Source: an uncultured Oscillospiraceae bacterium (GTDB lineage: Bacteria > Bacillota > Clostridia > Oscillospirales > Oscillospiraceae). Taken from it: 39,882 bases of DNA. Location of the stretch: NCBI GenBank assembly GCA_905205085.1, contig CAJLCG010000005.1, positions 1-39,882 of the forward strand. The letters run 5' to 3'. Numbering within the stretch: the stretch's first letter is position 1; each line of letters opens with the position of its first letter. The translations under genes were made by a program, and so were the position numbers. Below the pieces are notes generated by a model. The model ran no database searches and was not told the DNA's origin. It saw only the letters and a program-made list of their open reading frames with translations. Positions 8,163 through 15,466 of this stretch are shown here, piece after piece.

Positions 8163-9775
8163 TTGGCCGCCTCCTTATCATACACCTTCATGCCGTTGGA
8201 GTAAGTCTGGAGCACATAGACCTGATCGATCCGGTCGCTGTCCACCTCCAGCAGGTCCTCGCTGAGCACCGCAAAGTCAGCGTGGAAGCCCGCCTTCAGC
8301 TGGCCCACCTTGGGGATACCCGCCACACGGGCGGCCTCCCGGGTGTACAGGGCCACGGCAGTTTCAATATCCACCTTTTCGCCCTGGCCGCAGTCAAAGC
8401 CGTCCCAGGCCTTGCGGGTGACGCCGCCCTTCAGGCAGGGGAAGGGATCAGAGGGCACCGCCCAGGAGGTGGCGGGAGCATCGGTGGAGAAGCACAGGGG
8501 CACACCCCGCTCCAGCATGGTCTTCACCGGGTAGGAGGCCTCCAGGCGCTCCTGGCTCAGGTTAGCCCGGTAGCTTTCGATCTCCGCATAGAGGAAAATG
8601 GGCTGGGTGGCTACGCCGATGCCCTTCTCCGCGCAGCGGCTGATGGCCCGCTGGGAGGGCTCGGTGACGTGCTCAATGCGCAGGTGGGGCACATCGCCGT
8701 CGGTCCACTTCTCCTCGTCGTATACCCGGTCCACGATCCGGTCGATGGCGTGTCCGCCCATGGCGTGCATGGACAGCTGGCAGCGGTTCTCTTTGCAGAA
8801 GCGGATGGCACTCTCCATCAGCTCGTCGGAACAAACAGGGAAGCCCACCTCATCCTCCGAACCCAGATAGGGCTCATTCATCCAGGCAGTACGTCCAGAG
8901 ACGCTGCCGTCACCAATGAGCTTCAAACCGGCGGCAAAGATCTGCTGGTCACGGTCCTTGCGCTCCTGGGAGAGCCGGAACTCTTCGTTCCCGGCGTAGA
9001 AGTCCCACATGTAATAAATGCCCACCTTTTGGCGGAAGCCCTTTTCCACCGCCTTGGTGTAGATATCATAGTTGTCGCTGGGGTCCAGGTTGCCCATGTC
9101 ACAGATGGAGGTAATGCCCTGAGACAGCAGCAGCTCGCCCAGATCCACCACCAGATCCACCTTCTGCTCATCGGTGGTCTCAGGGATCAGAGGAGTCACC
9201 AGGTTGCGGGCGTTCTCCCGCAGCACACCGGTTGGCTCGCCGTTCTCATCCCGGTCGATCTGACCGCCCTGGGGATCGGGGGTATCCTTGGTGATGCCCG
9301 CCATCTCCAGCGCCTTGCTGTTGACACAGCGAATGTGACCGCAGGTGCGGATGATGGACACGGGAGCGTCGCTGCACCCCTCGTCCAGATCCCAGCGGGT
9401 GGGGGAGCGGCCCTCAGCCAGCTTACCCTCGTCATAGCCCCAGCCCTCGATCCACTTGTCCGGACCCTGAGCCTGACGCACCTTGCGGATCTCTTCTTTC
9501 AGCTCCTCAATGGAGTGTACCTTGGGGGGCAGACTGGAGATCTTCTTGCTGAAATCCGCCAGCATCACCGGATGCATATGGGCGTCCACGAAGCCGGGGA
9601 TGACACGCTTTCCACCCAGATCCACAACGGTCCAGTCTCCTTCGGGCAGATCCTCCTGCGCTCCCACCCAGGTGATCACACCATCCTGGACAGTCATGGC
9701 CTGGGCGTAGCGGTTCTCTTCGTCACAGGTATAGATCTTTCCATTGATATAGGCGAAATTCCCATTTGCGTGCAT
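8159..9775 (-). CDS. YtcJ-type metal-dependent amidohydrolase
   Basis: A 538-residue amidohydrolase-superfamily protein (Amidohydro_3, YtcJ-like). The TIM-barrel metal ligands begin with DAHMHP (HxH) after the N-terminal beta-sandwich. Later metal-site histidines appear in SMHAMGGHA and LRIEHV, and CFSTDAPATSW carries the conserved aspartate. The C-terminus returns to the beta-sandwich (ADFAVLSEDLLEVD). The family hydrolyses amide or ester bonds of small molecules. I chose the ATG at 9775, which follows AAAGGGGG; the open frame continues 32 codons upstream but across the promoter. It is the first gene after the sigma-54 promoter and overlaps brnQ by 4 bases. The substrate is unknown; an N-acylated amino acid would fit the neighbours. 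Confidence 0.88.
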   Translation of the reverse strand: MHANGNFAYINGKIYTCDEENRYAQAMTVQDGVITWVGAQEDLPEGDWTVVDLGGKRVIPGFVDAHMHPVMLADFSKKISSLPPKVHSIEELKEEIRKVRQAQGPDKWIEGWGYDEGKLAEGRSPTRWDLDEGCSDAPVSIIRTCGHIRCVNSKALEMAGITKDTPDPQGGQIDRDENGEPTGVLRENARNLVTPLIPETTDEQKVDLVVDLGELLLSQGITSICDMGNLDPSDNYDIYTKAVEKGFRQKVGIYYMWDFYAGNEEFRLSQERKDRDQQIFAAGLKLIGDGSVSGRTAWMNEPYLGSEDEVGFPVCSDELMESAIRFCKENRCQLSMHAMGGHAIDRIVDRVYDEEKWTDGDVPHLRIEHVTEPSQRAISRCAEKGIGVATQPIFLYAEIESYRANLSQERLEASYPVKTMLERGVPLCFSTDAPATSWAVPSDPFPCLKGGVTRKAWDGFDCGQGEKVDIETAVALYTREAARVAGIPKVGQLKAGFHADFAVLSEDLLEVDSDRIDQVYVLQTYSNGMKVYDKEAAK

Positions 9776-9810
9776 AGAGCACAGCCCCCTTTCTGTTATA
9801 ATAAACATAG

Positions 9811-9828
9811 CAGCAAAATATGTGCCAA
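9811..9828 (-). promoter_or_regulatory. Sigma-54 (-24/-12) promoter of the amidohydrolase operon
   Basis: On the minus strand TTGGCACATATTTTGCTG: TGGCAC, five bases, TTGCT, with GG and GC at the required spacing. This is an almost perfect match to the sigma-54 consensus. It lies 36 bases ahead of the start codon and just downstream of a gene for a sigma-54 activator. Confidence 0.85.
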
Positions 9829-9917
9829 AAAAACAAGCAAGGACCCACCCGCCTGAAAATGGCGACCGCATCCTTGCTTTTCTAAAGTGTAATATCTGTT
9901 ATTCTGCTCTGTCAAGG

Positions 9918-9945
9918 TGTTTCAAGCACTTTTTGTCTGTTTCAA
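9918..9945 (-). promoter_or_regulatory. Candidate activator-binding direct repeats
   Basis: TGTTTCAA occurs at 9918-9925 and 9938-9945, exactly 20 bases apart, about 90-130 bases upstream of the sigma-54 promoter. This is the usual distance and phasing for sigma-54 enhancer sites. Binding is inferred from position only. Confidence 0.4.
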
Positions 9946-10022
9946 CAATTTTTACTCTCCCGTTCCCCGAAGTCTATTTCACTCTGTCCAGTATGTCCTC
10001 TTCCAAAATCAGGTTATAAAAA

Positions 10023-10071
10023 TTTTTTGATATTTCATTAAGTTTTTTTGATAAAATCTCTTTTTTTTGAT
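10023..10071 (-). repeat. Three phased T-tract repeats
   Basis: TTTTTTGAT, TTTTTTTGAT and TTTTTTTTGAT end at 10031, 10052 and 10071, so they recur every 19-21 bases (two helical turns) just after the regulator stop codon. Phased A/T tracts bend DNA. The rest of this gap (9829-10022), apart from the TGTTTCAA repeats, shows nothing I recognise. Confidence 0.55.
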
Positions 10072-11487
10072 TTACTTCAGCTTTAGCTTTTCCATCCGGT
10101 ACTGCAGCTTCTGGGGAGAGATGGACAGCTTTTCTGCCGCCGCGTTCAAGCGGTTAGTCTGCCGCAGCGCCTCACGAATAATCGCCGCCTCATACTGGGA
10201 CAGCAGATTTCCCAAGTCCACCTTGCCCCGGCCCAGCTGTTCCCGAATCTGTGCAAGCGATCCCGGCTCCTCCGCCTCGGTGCGAGCCGGCGCCTCTTCC
10301 TGTACGGGTCTGGTATCCTGTCCCATTTTGGACAGCAGATTTTGTACCGAGTCCAGTGTAATCAAGTCGCTGGTCTCAATATTAAAAGCTCCCTCAATGG
10401 TATTTTTCAGCTCCCGCACGTTTCCAGGCCAGGACCAGCGCAAAAACAGGTCCTGGGTCATCTGGCTCAGCCCCCGAATATTGCGCCCCATCTTTTTGTT
10501 GAACTGATCGATGTAGTGCTGAGTGAGCAGCAGGATGTCCTCCTGCCGCTCCCGCAGGGGAGGCAGCCACAGACGGACTACGCCCACCCGGTAATAGAAG
10601 TCCGAGCGCAGCCGCCCCTCTTCAATCAGCCGCTCCGGCACCTCGTTGGAGGCGCATACGATCCGCACATTAAAGCGGATATCCTCTTTGCCGCCGATGC
10701 GCCGCACCTTATGCTCCTCCAGCACCTTCAGCAGCTTGGCCTGCATAGCGGTATCCATGGAGTTGATCTCGTCCAAAAACAGCGTTCCGCCGTCAGCCAG
10801 TTCAAACAGACCTTTTTTGGACTCTGCGCCCGTAAAGCCGCCCCGCTCCGTGCCAAAAAACATACTCTCCAGCAGATTGACCGGGATAGCGGCACAGTTT
10901 TGGGCAATAAAGGGCTTATCCTTCCGGGCACTGAGCAGGTGCAGCGCCTGGGCAAAGAGTTCCTTTCCCGTACCGGTTTCGCCATAGATCAAGGTGGCGG
11001 AATCATTTTTTGCCACCTCTTTCACCACGCGCTTGAGCTGCTCCATGGCGGCATTTTGGGTCACAATATCGTCCAGCGCAGACTGGCTATCATGGACCGG
11101 TCTGCTGATGCCCCGCTCGGAAATATCCAGAAGCTGGGCAATATCAATGGCCCCCTGAATGGTCCCATCCTCTCCCACAATGGGATAGGTGGTGGTGGTC
11201 ATGGTAATTTTAAAATTTCCGGAGGTCAGCACCTGCTTCTCACCCACGGTGATGGTCCCGGTGCGCAGGGTGCGGATCACAGTGCTTGTCTCCTCACTGA
11301 GCTCGGGGTAAACATCCAGCAGATATCTTCCCCGCACCTGCCGGCCAAAATCATCCGGCAGCTTTTCCAGGGCGCTGCTGGCCTTATAATATTCGATGAT
11401 CCCGTCCCGGTTGACCACCATCATACCTTCCATGGAATCACGGTTGATTTTCAGCAGCCGGGTAATCTGACGCAGATATTCATTCAT
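10072..11487 (-). CDS. Sigma-54-dependent activator (PAS - AAA+ - Fis-type HTH)
   Basis: A 471-residue enhancer-binding protein, RocR-like in layout. Residues about 10-130 form a PAS-type sensor, with no receiver domain or transmembrane segment. The AAA+ domain has Walker A GETGTGKE (169-176), the sigma-54 contact loop as GGFTGA (216-221, usually GAFTGA) and Walker B GTLFLDE. The C-terminus (AAAEKLSISPQKLQYRMEKL) is a Fis-type HTH. The start at 11487 follows AGGAGG; an in-frame ATG 13 codons earlier overlaps the leader. Its own promoter is sigma-A type. It very probably activates the sigma-54 promoter immediately downstream. The ligand may be an amino acid or acyl-amino acid (inference from the targets). 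Confidence 0.92.
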   Translation of the reverse strand: MNEYLRQITRLLKINRDSMEGMMVVNRDGIIEYYKASSALEKLPDDFGRQVRGRYLLDVYPELSEETSTVIRTLRTGTITVGEKQVLTSGNFKITMTTTTYPIVGEDGTIQGAIDIAQLLDISERGISRPVHDSQSALDDIVTQNAAMEQLKRVVKEVAKNDSATLIYGETGTGKELFAQALHLLSARKDKPFIAQNCAAIPVNLLESMFFGTERGGFTGAESKKGLFELADGGTLFLDEINSMDTAMQAKLLKVLEEHKVRRIGGKEDIRFNVRIVCASNEVPERLIEEGRLRSDFYYRVGVVRLWLPPLRERQEDILLLTQHYIDQFNKKMGRNIRGLSQMTQDLFLRWSWPGNVRELKNTIEGAFNIETSDLITLDSVQNLLSKMGQDTRPVQEEAPARTEAEEPGSLAQIREQLGRGKVDLGNLLSQYEAAIIREALRQTNRLNAAAEKLSISPQKLQYRMEKLKLK

Positions 11488-11537
11488 GCCCGCTTCCTCC
11501 TGAACTTCCACGCTGATAACATACATTCTGGTAACAG

Positions 11538-11566
11538 TTTACAATAAAACCCACTCTGGTGCAATC
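11538..11566 (-). promoter_or_regulatory. Sigma-A promoter of the sigma-54 activator gene
   Basis: Minus strand TTGCAC, 17 bases, TAAACT. The predicted transcript begins about 40 bases ahead of the chosen start codon at 11487. Confidence 0.6.
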
Positions 11567-11692
11567 ATGAAATTCAAGGCCAGTCTGGTTCGCTGGCATT
11601 TTTCTTCCATTTTACGATACAAAATTGCGCATCGCATACTTTTTTCTTCATTTATGACTTTTCTTCGTATAAAAAATGAACTTTCCGTTAAA

Positions 11693-11719
11693 TTAGCACT
11701 CTCCTATTGACAGTGCTAA
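11693..11719 (+). promoter_or_regulatory. CIRCE operator (HrcA site) of hsp20
   Basis: TTAGCACTC, nine bases, CAGTGCTAA: the CIRCE inverted repeat with one mismatch in the right arm. HrcA binding would block the overlapping promoter. Confidence 0.9.
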
Positions 11720-11735
11720 TTTCTGGTGCTATAAC
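11707..11735 (+). promoter_or_regulatory. Sigma-A promoter of hsp20
   Basis: TTGACA, 17 bases, TATAAC. The -35 box lies inside the CIRCE element. Bases 11567-11692, between this and the activator promoter, are AT-rich without further recognised features. Confidence 0.85.
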
Positions 11736-11811
11736 ATACTCGTACCAAGAGGAAGGCCCAATAAGGACCCGAATTGGTGGGCACAAAAGTGCAAGAATGG
11801 AGGAATGACTT

Positions 11812-12252
11812 ATGTTGCCCAGCCTGTTTGGTGAAAGTTTGTTTGATCGTTTCTTTGATGATTCTCTGGAAAAGGAGTTCTTCGGAACCCACAATCCTCT
11901 GTATGGTAAGCATGCCAAGAACCTGATGAAGACCGATGTGAAGGACGTGAACGACCACTACGAAGTGGCGGTCGACCTGCCCGGCTTCCAGAAGGATGAG
12001 GTCAATGTGGAACTGGAGAACGGCTACCTGACCATCAGCGCCGCCAAGGGCCTGGATAAGGATCAGAAGGACGAGGAGGGCCACTATATCCGCCAGGAGC
12101 GTTACAGCGGTTCCTGCAGCCGCAGCTTCTATGTGGGTGACATCCAGCCTGAGGATGTCCACGCCAAGTATGAGGATGGCATCCTGAAACTGACCCTGCC
12201 CAAGGCCGATCAAAAGGCTATTGAGCATCAGAACCACATCGCCATTCAGTAA
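11812..12252 (+). CDS. Hsp20/alpha-crystallin small heat-shock protein
   Basis: A 146-residue ATP-independent holdase chaperone of normal length for bacterial small heat-shock proteins. The alpha-crystallin domain spans about residues 35-135: VDLPGFQKDEVNVELENGYL at its start, then RSFYVGD, and DGILKLTLPK as the conserved G-x-L strand. The N-terminal arm (LPSLFGESLFDRFFDD) is rich in phenylalanine, as expected for substrate binding. The ATG follows GGAGG with 8 bases of spacing. It is a single-gene transcription unit between a CIRCE-controlled promoter and a strong terminator, so heat induction through HrcA is expected. Confidence 0.95.
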   Translation: MLPSLFGESLFDRFFDDSLEKEFFGTHNPLYGKHAKNLMKTDVKDVNDHYEVAVDLPGFQKDEVNVELENGYLTISAAKGLDKDQKDEEGHYIRQERYSGSCSRSFYVGDIQPEDVHAKYEDGILKLTLPKADQKAIEHQNHIAIQ

Positions 12253-12283
12253 AACAAAACAGCGCGGCAGTTTCCCGCCGCGC
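12251..12283 (-). terminator. Terminator facing the DUF523 gene
   Basis: 7-bp stem GCGCGGC/GCCGCGC (12262-12283) followed on the minus strand by TGTTTTGTTTT. With the next hairpin it forms a convergent pair, one for each strand. Confidence 0.6.
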
Positions 12284-12288
12284 CGCAA

Positions 12289-12317
12289 GCTCCGGACCTT
12301 CGGTCCGGGGCTTTTTT
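12289..12317 (+). terminator. Intrinsic terminator of hsp20
   Basis: 10-bp stem GCTCCGGACC/GGTCCGGGGC with a TTC loop, then TTTTTT. The T run overlaps the stop codon of the convergent DUF523 gene. Confidence 0.88.
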
Positions 12318-12750
12318 ATTGGATCGTTTCTACCTGAGATTCCCCCAGAACCTTGATTCCCGCCTGACGCAGCCGCTGGGCAGCCACACCATCCCCCGGT
12401 ATCAACTGTCCCGTGAAGGTCCCGTCGTAGATCTCTCCGCTGCCGCAGGAGGGGGAGCGCTCCTTAAGGACCGCCAGTTCACACCCCTGCTCCCGTGCGG
12501 TGTTCAGGGCAATCTCCGCCCCGGCCTCATATTGGGCGGTCACATCCGTTCCCTCCCGGTTTACCACCCGGCCGTCCCGCTGCCGCTCAGCCGGAGGCCG
12601 GGGTGTGGACAGGCCGCCCTGGACCTCGGGGCACACAGGAATCAGTTCATGTCCCTGTGCCCGCAGAGCTTCTACCTCGGGATGTTTCTTACTCTTCCCG
12701 TCGTACCGGCAGGGAACGCCCAGCAGACAAGCGCTGACTAAAAGTTTCAT
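12316..12750 (-). CDS. DUF523 domain protein
   Basis: A 144-residue DUF523 family protein, full length. Conserved cysteines stand out: SACLLGVPCRYDG at the N-terminus, PVCPEVQGGLSTPRPP, and KERSPSCGSG near residue 105. These recall a metal or Fe-S site, but the family function is not established. The ATG follows AAGGAG with 5 bases. The start lies only about 15 bases beyond the terminator of ireB, leaving no room for a promoter, so expression must rely on read-through or on a promoter inside ireB. Confidence 0.85.
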   Translation of the reverse strand: MKLLVSACLLGVPCRYDGKSKKHPEVEALRAQGHELIPVCPEVQGGLSTPRPPAERQRDGRVVNREGTDVTAQYEAGAEIALNTAREQGCELAVLKERSPSCGSGEIYDGTFTGQLIPGDGVAAQRLRQAGIKVLGESQVETIQ

Positions 12751-12764
12751 TCTATCTCCTTATG

Positions 12765-12792
12765 AAAAAAGCCCGCTTTTCAGCGGGCTTTT
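12765..12792 (-). terminator. Intrinsic terminator of ireB
   Basis: Minus strand AAAAGCCCGCT, 4-base loop, AGCGGGCTTTTTT, four bases after the ireB stop. Confidence 0.85.
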
Positions 12793-12796
12793 GAGG

Positions 12797-13048
12797 TTAG
12801 TGGGTAAGATAGTACTTGACCAGGGTCTGAAGCAGTTCGTCCCGGTCTACCTTCCGGATCAGGGCCCGGGCATTGTTATGGTTGGTGATGTAGGTGGGGT
12901 CCTCGGAGAGAATGTAGCCCACGATCTGGTTTACCGGGTTATATCCCTTTTCCTGCAGCGCCTGATACACCGTAGCCAGGATTGCCTTAATCTCCAGATC
13001 ACGCTGGTCGCCCAGACGGAATTTTCGGGTGAAATCCATCTCGTCCAT
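12797..13048 (-). CDS. ireB: IreB family regulatory phosphoprotein
   Basis: An 83-residue DUF965/IreB protein. In Enterococcus IreB is a threonine phosphoprotein acting with the Ser/Thr kinase IreK in cell-envelope stress and cephalosporin tolerance; here only homology is seen. The conserved core is [28 protein letters not shown] with [11 protein letters not shown] chose the ATG at 13048 (AGGAGG plus 8 bases); a GTG three codons upstream is only one base from the ribosome site. The usual neighbours alaS and ruvX (yqgF) are absent, so it stands alone between its own promoter and terminator. Confidence 0.92.
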   Translation of the reverse strand: MDEMDFTRKFRLGDQRDLEIKAILATVYQALQEKGYNPVNQIVGYILSEDPTYITNHNNARALIRKVDRDELLQTLVKYYLTH

Positions 13049-13062
13049 CGAAAACACCTCCT

Positions 13063-13117
13063 AAACTAAGCATGGAACAGATGTGCTTAGTTTACTCCAA
13101 AAACCCCGCTGTGTAAA
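13063..13117 (-). promoter_or_regulatory. ireB promoter with overlapping inverted repeat
   Basis: Minus strand TTTACA, 17 bases, TAAACT (13089-13117). A perfect 10-base inverted repeat, AAACTAAGCA / TGCTTAGTTT with 11 bases between (13063-13093), covers the -10 box and transcription start and ends one base before the AGGAGG. It could be an operator or a leader hairpin. Confidence 0.6.
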
Positions 13118-13145
13118 GGGCGGCAGGTAAAAATTTAATAATTTT

Positions 13146-14330
13146 TTAGAAAGTGTCACCTTCCCCAGCCGCTGACTGCTCCTGTTTCTCCTCCTTGGGC
13201 ACATATCTTATGGAAAGAAAACAGCAGGCCAGATAGAGCAGGACCAGAACAATGGCAGTCACAATCAATTCTTCATTGGCCTGTCCAAAATAGATGTGGT
13301 TGCCGCTCAGCAATCCGTTGCTCTTGTCCACCACCACCTTCTGACTGATCAAGCTGTAAGCCCTGGGGTAGACCAGGAGCCCGGAAAAGCCCCGGCTGGT
13401 CAGCGCCAGCAAAACCGCCGGAATCAGCAGTCCACGCCGCCCCTTTTTCAGCAGCGGCAGCAGAGTCAGCAGGCTAATTCCCGCCCAAATAGGAAGATAG
13501 AGTTCTTTTTGGGAGACATAGAGCCACCCTGGCAGATCGTCCCGCCAAAACAGGCACCAATACCCCATCAGGACCAGGGGAGCCAGGGCAGGCACCGCCT
13601 TTGACCAGTGAAACGAAGCGCGCCGGAAACACAGCCGGGGCAGCTGCTCCTTTGCAAGATTCGGGAGTACGGAGCCGGAGGCGGGCTCCCGGGCCAGCTG
13701 CTTTGCCAGCAATACCGTCAGGCCGCTCAAACCTACGGTCAGGCCCGCCCTGACTACAAGATACAGCAGCAGCGCCAGCACCAGACTGCCGTCCCAGACC
13801 CCCTGGTTCATCATTGTCAAAATGCCCTCCAACAGGCTCTCTACAGAGACGGCACCCAGCATGACGGTGGCCCCGGTCAGCAGCATCCCTGCCACCGACC
13901 AGCTTACAAAAAACACCATAACCCACACTCCCAACCGGAACCAGCGGGCATGGTAGGTATAGTGGGCCTGGAGATAGATTCCGTAAGCCAGACAGCCCAG
14001 ATAGAGCAGCCAGCACAGGGGCGCAGGCACAAACTGGACCAGCAGGTAGAACAGCAGACCTCCTCCAATGGCAAAGGCAAAGGAGAGCAGGTTCTGCCAG
14101 TCGCTCTTTTCCAAAGTGCGTACCGGGGCTTTGGGGTCCAGCAGCTCATCCACTGTCACTCCCAGCGCCCGGGCCAGGGCCACCAGGGTGGTCACGTCGG
14201 GATAGCTGCCGCTCTCCCATCGGGACACGGTCTTGTTGGATACGCCCAATTGATCCGCCAGCTCCTGCTGGGTCAGCCCCTTGTCCTTGCGGTACTGCCG
14301 CAGACGCTGGGCAAATTCCTGTTCATTCAT
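13146..14330 (-). CDS. XRE family regulator with a C-terminal membrane domain
   Basis: 394 residues. Residues about 7-61 are a Cro/CI-type HTH (GLTQQELADQLGVSNKTVSRWE). From about residue 78 onward the protein is strongly hydrophobic with around eight to ten membrane segments. It ends in a charged tail (PKEEKQEQSAAGEGDTF). Membrane-tethered XRE regulators of this layout are common in Clostridia, and their signals are mostly unknown. The ATG follows AGGAGG with 8 bases of spacing. It is divergent from the pyridoxamine-kinase family gene, with 206 bases between them. No target operator could be defined. Confidence 0.85.
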   Translation of the reverse strand: MNEQEFAQRLRQYRKDKGLTQQELADQLGVSNKTVSRWESGSYPDVTTLVALARALGVTVDELLDPKAPVRTLEKSDWQNLLSFAFAIGGGLLFYLLVQFVPAPLCWLLYLGCLAYGIYLQAHYTYHARWFRLGVWVMVFFVSWSVAGMLLTGATVMLGAVSVESLLEGILTMMNQGVWDGSLVLALLLYLVVRAGLTVGLSGLTVLLAKQLAREPASGSVLPNLAKEQLPRLCFRRASFHWSKAVPALAPLVLMGYWCLFWRDDLPGWLYVSQKELYLPIWAGISLLTLLPLLKKGRRGLLIPAVLLALTSRGFSGLLVYPRAYSLISQKVVVDKSNGLLSGNHIYFGQANEELIVTAIVLVLLYLACCFLSIRYVPKEEKQEQSAAGEGDTF

Positions 14331-14536
14331 GGAGTTCTCCTCCTCTCGTTTCTCGCCCCTATCTTACCGGAAATCCGCTCTCTTGACCACCTCATAGCCC
14401 GGGAATTTGCTCTCGCAGGCCGGGAATTTCCCTCTCCTCGCTAATCTGGTATGGTCAGAAAATCAATATTTGGTCCTTTTTTCAGGTCAGTTGTTTTGGT
14501 ACAATGCATTCAAATCAAACAAAGGAAGTGCACACC

Positions 14537-15367
14537 ATGAAACGGATCGTCAGCTTGCAGGACATCTCCTGCCTGGGTAAGTGCTCCCTGACGGTGGCCC
14601 TGCCCATTATCTCCGCCATGGGAGTGGAGTGTTCCATCCTCCCCACCGCGGTACTCTCTACCCACACCATGTTCAAAAATTTCACCTGTAAGGATCTTAC
14701 CGATCAGATCAATCCCATTGCCCACCACTGGCAGCAGGAGGAGTTCCAGTTTGATGCCATCTACACCGGCTATCTGGCCTCCAAAGAGCAGGTAGGCGAT
14801 GTGTGCGCCTTCTTTGACGCCTTCAAGACGCCCGATAACCTGATTTTGGTGGACCCCGCCATGGCGGACAACGGCAAGCTCTACCCCGCCTTCGGCCCCG
14901 ACTTCCCCGCCGAGATGGCTAAGGTGTGCGCCAAGGCCGATGTGATCGTCCCCAACCTCACCGAGGCCAGCCTGCTCACCGGCCTTCCCTACCGCACCGA
15001 GTATGATGAGGAATACATCCGCCAGATGCTCCAGGCCCTGGCCAAGCTGGGTCCCCGGTACGTGGCCCTCACCGGCGTCAGCTTTGAGCCGGAGAAGCTG
15101 GGCGTCATGTACTACGACCAGCAGACCGGTGAGTACGGAAGCTACTTCAATGAGCGCCTGCCGGTGGCCATCCACGGTACCGGCGACGTATTTGCCTCCA
15201 CCTGCGTAGGCGCCCTGATGCGGGGCAAGTCTCTGGGTGATGCTCTGGCTCTGGCTGCCGACTACACCGTAGAGTGCATCCGTGCCACTCTGGCCGACCC
15301 CAAACCCAGCTGGTACGGCGTCAACTTCGAGGAAGTTATCCCCTATCTGGTGGAGCGCCTGAAATAA
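14537..15367 (+). CDS. Pyridoxamine kinase family protein (PdxY/PdxK-like)
   Basis: A 276-residue ribokinase-fold kinase annotated in relatives as pyridoxamine or pyridoxal kinase, which phosphorylates B6 vitamers in salvage of pyridoxal phosphate. Family marks are QDISCLGKCSLTVALPI at the N-terminus, DPAMADNGKLY in the centre, PNLTEASLLTG, and HGTGDVFAST, whose aspartate is the catalytic base. The ATG at 14537 follows AAGGAA with 9 bases; an earlier ATG 11 codons upstream lacks a site. TACAAT preceded by TG (14500-14505) may be an extended -10 promoter. A terminator follows directly. The closely related HMP kinases (ThiD) are the main alternative. Confidence 0.85.
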   Translation: MKRIVSLQDISCLGKCSLTVALPIISAMGVECSILPTAVLSTHTMFKNFTCKDLTDQINPIAHHWQQEEFQFDAIYTGYLASKEQVGDVCAFFDAFKTPDNLILVDPAMADNGKLYPAFGPDFPAEMAKVCAKADVIVPNLTEASLLTGLPYRTEYDEEYIRQMLQALAKLGPRYVALTGVSFEPEKLGVMYYDQQTGEYGSYFNERLPVAIHGTGDVFASTCVGALMRGKSLGDALALAADYTVECIRATLADPKPSWYGVNFEEVIPYLVERLK

Positions 15368-15391
15368 TCTCTCTCCCCTCTTTGACTGCAT

Positions 15392-15433
15392 AAAAAGAGC
15401 GAACCGGTGGTATCCCATCGGTTCGCTCTTTTT
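15392..15433. terminator. Bidirectional terminator between the kinase gene and marR
   Basis: 15-base arms AAAAAGAGCGAACCG / CGGTTCGCTCTTTTT with a 12-base loop. T runs on both strands serve the converging genes. Confidence 0.88.
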
Positions 15434-15466
15434 ATGTGGATTTTTAACGGCAGGTGAGAAAGGATA

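Noticed and set aside
8072..9856. Long plus-strand open frame opposite the YtcJ-type gene
   Set aside because: Shadow frame; the minus-strand product has complete amidohydrolase motifs.
10023..10071. T-rich tract considered as a simple terminator of the activator gene
   Set aside because: No GC stem precedes the T runs, and on the minus strand they read as A runs, so it cannot be an intrinsic terminator in that direction.
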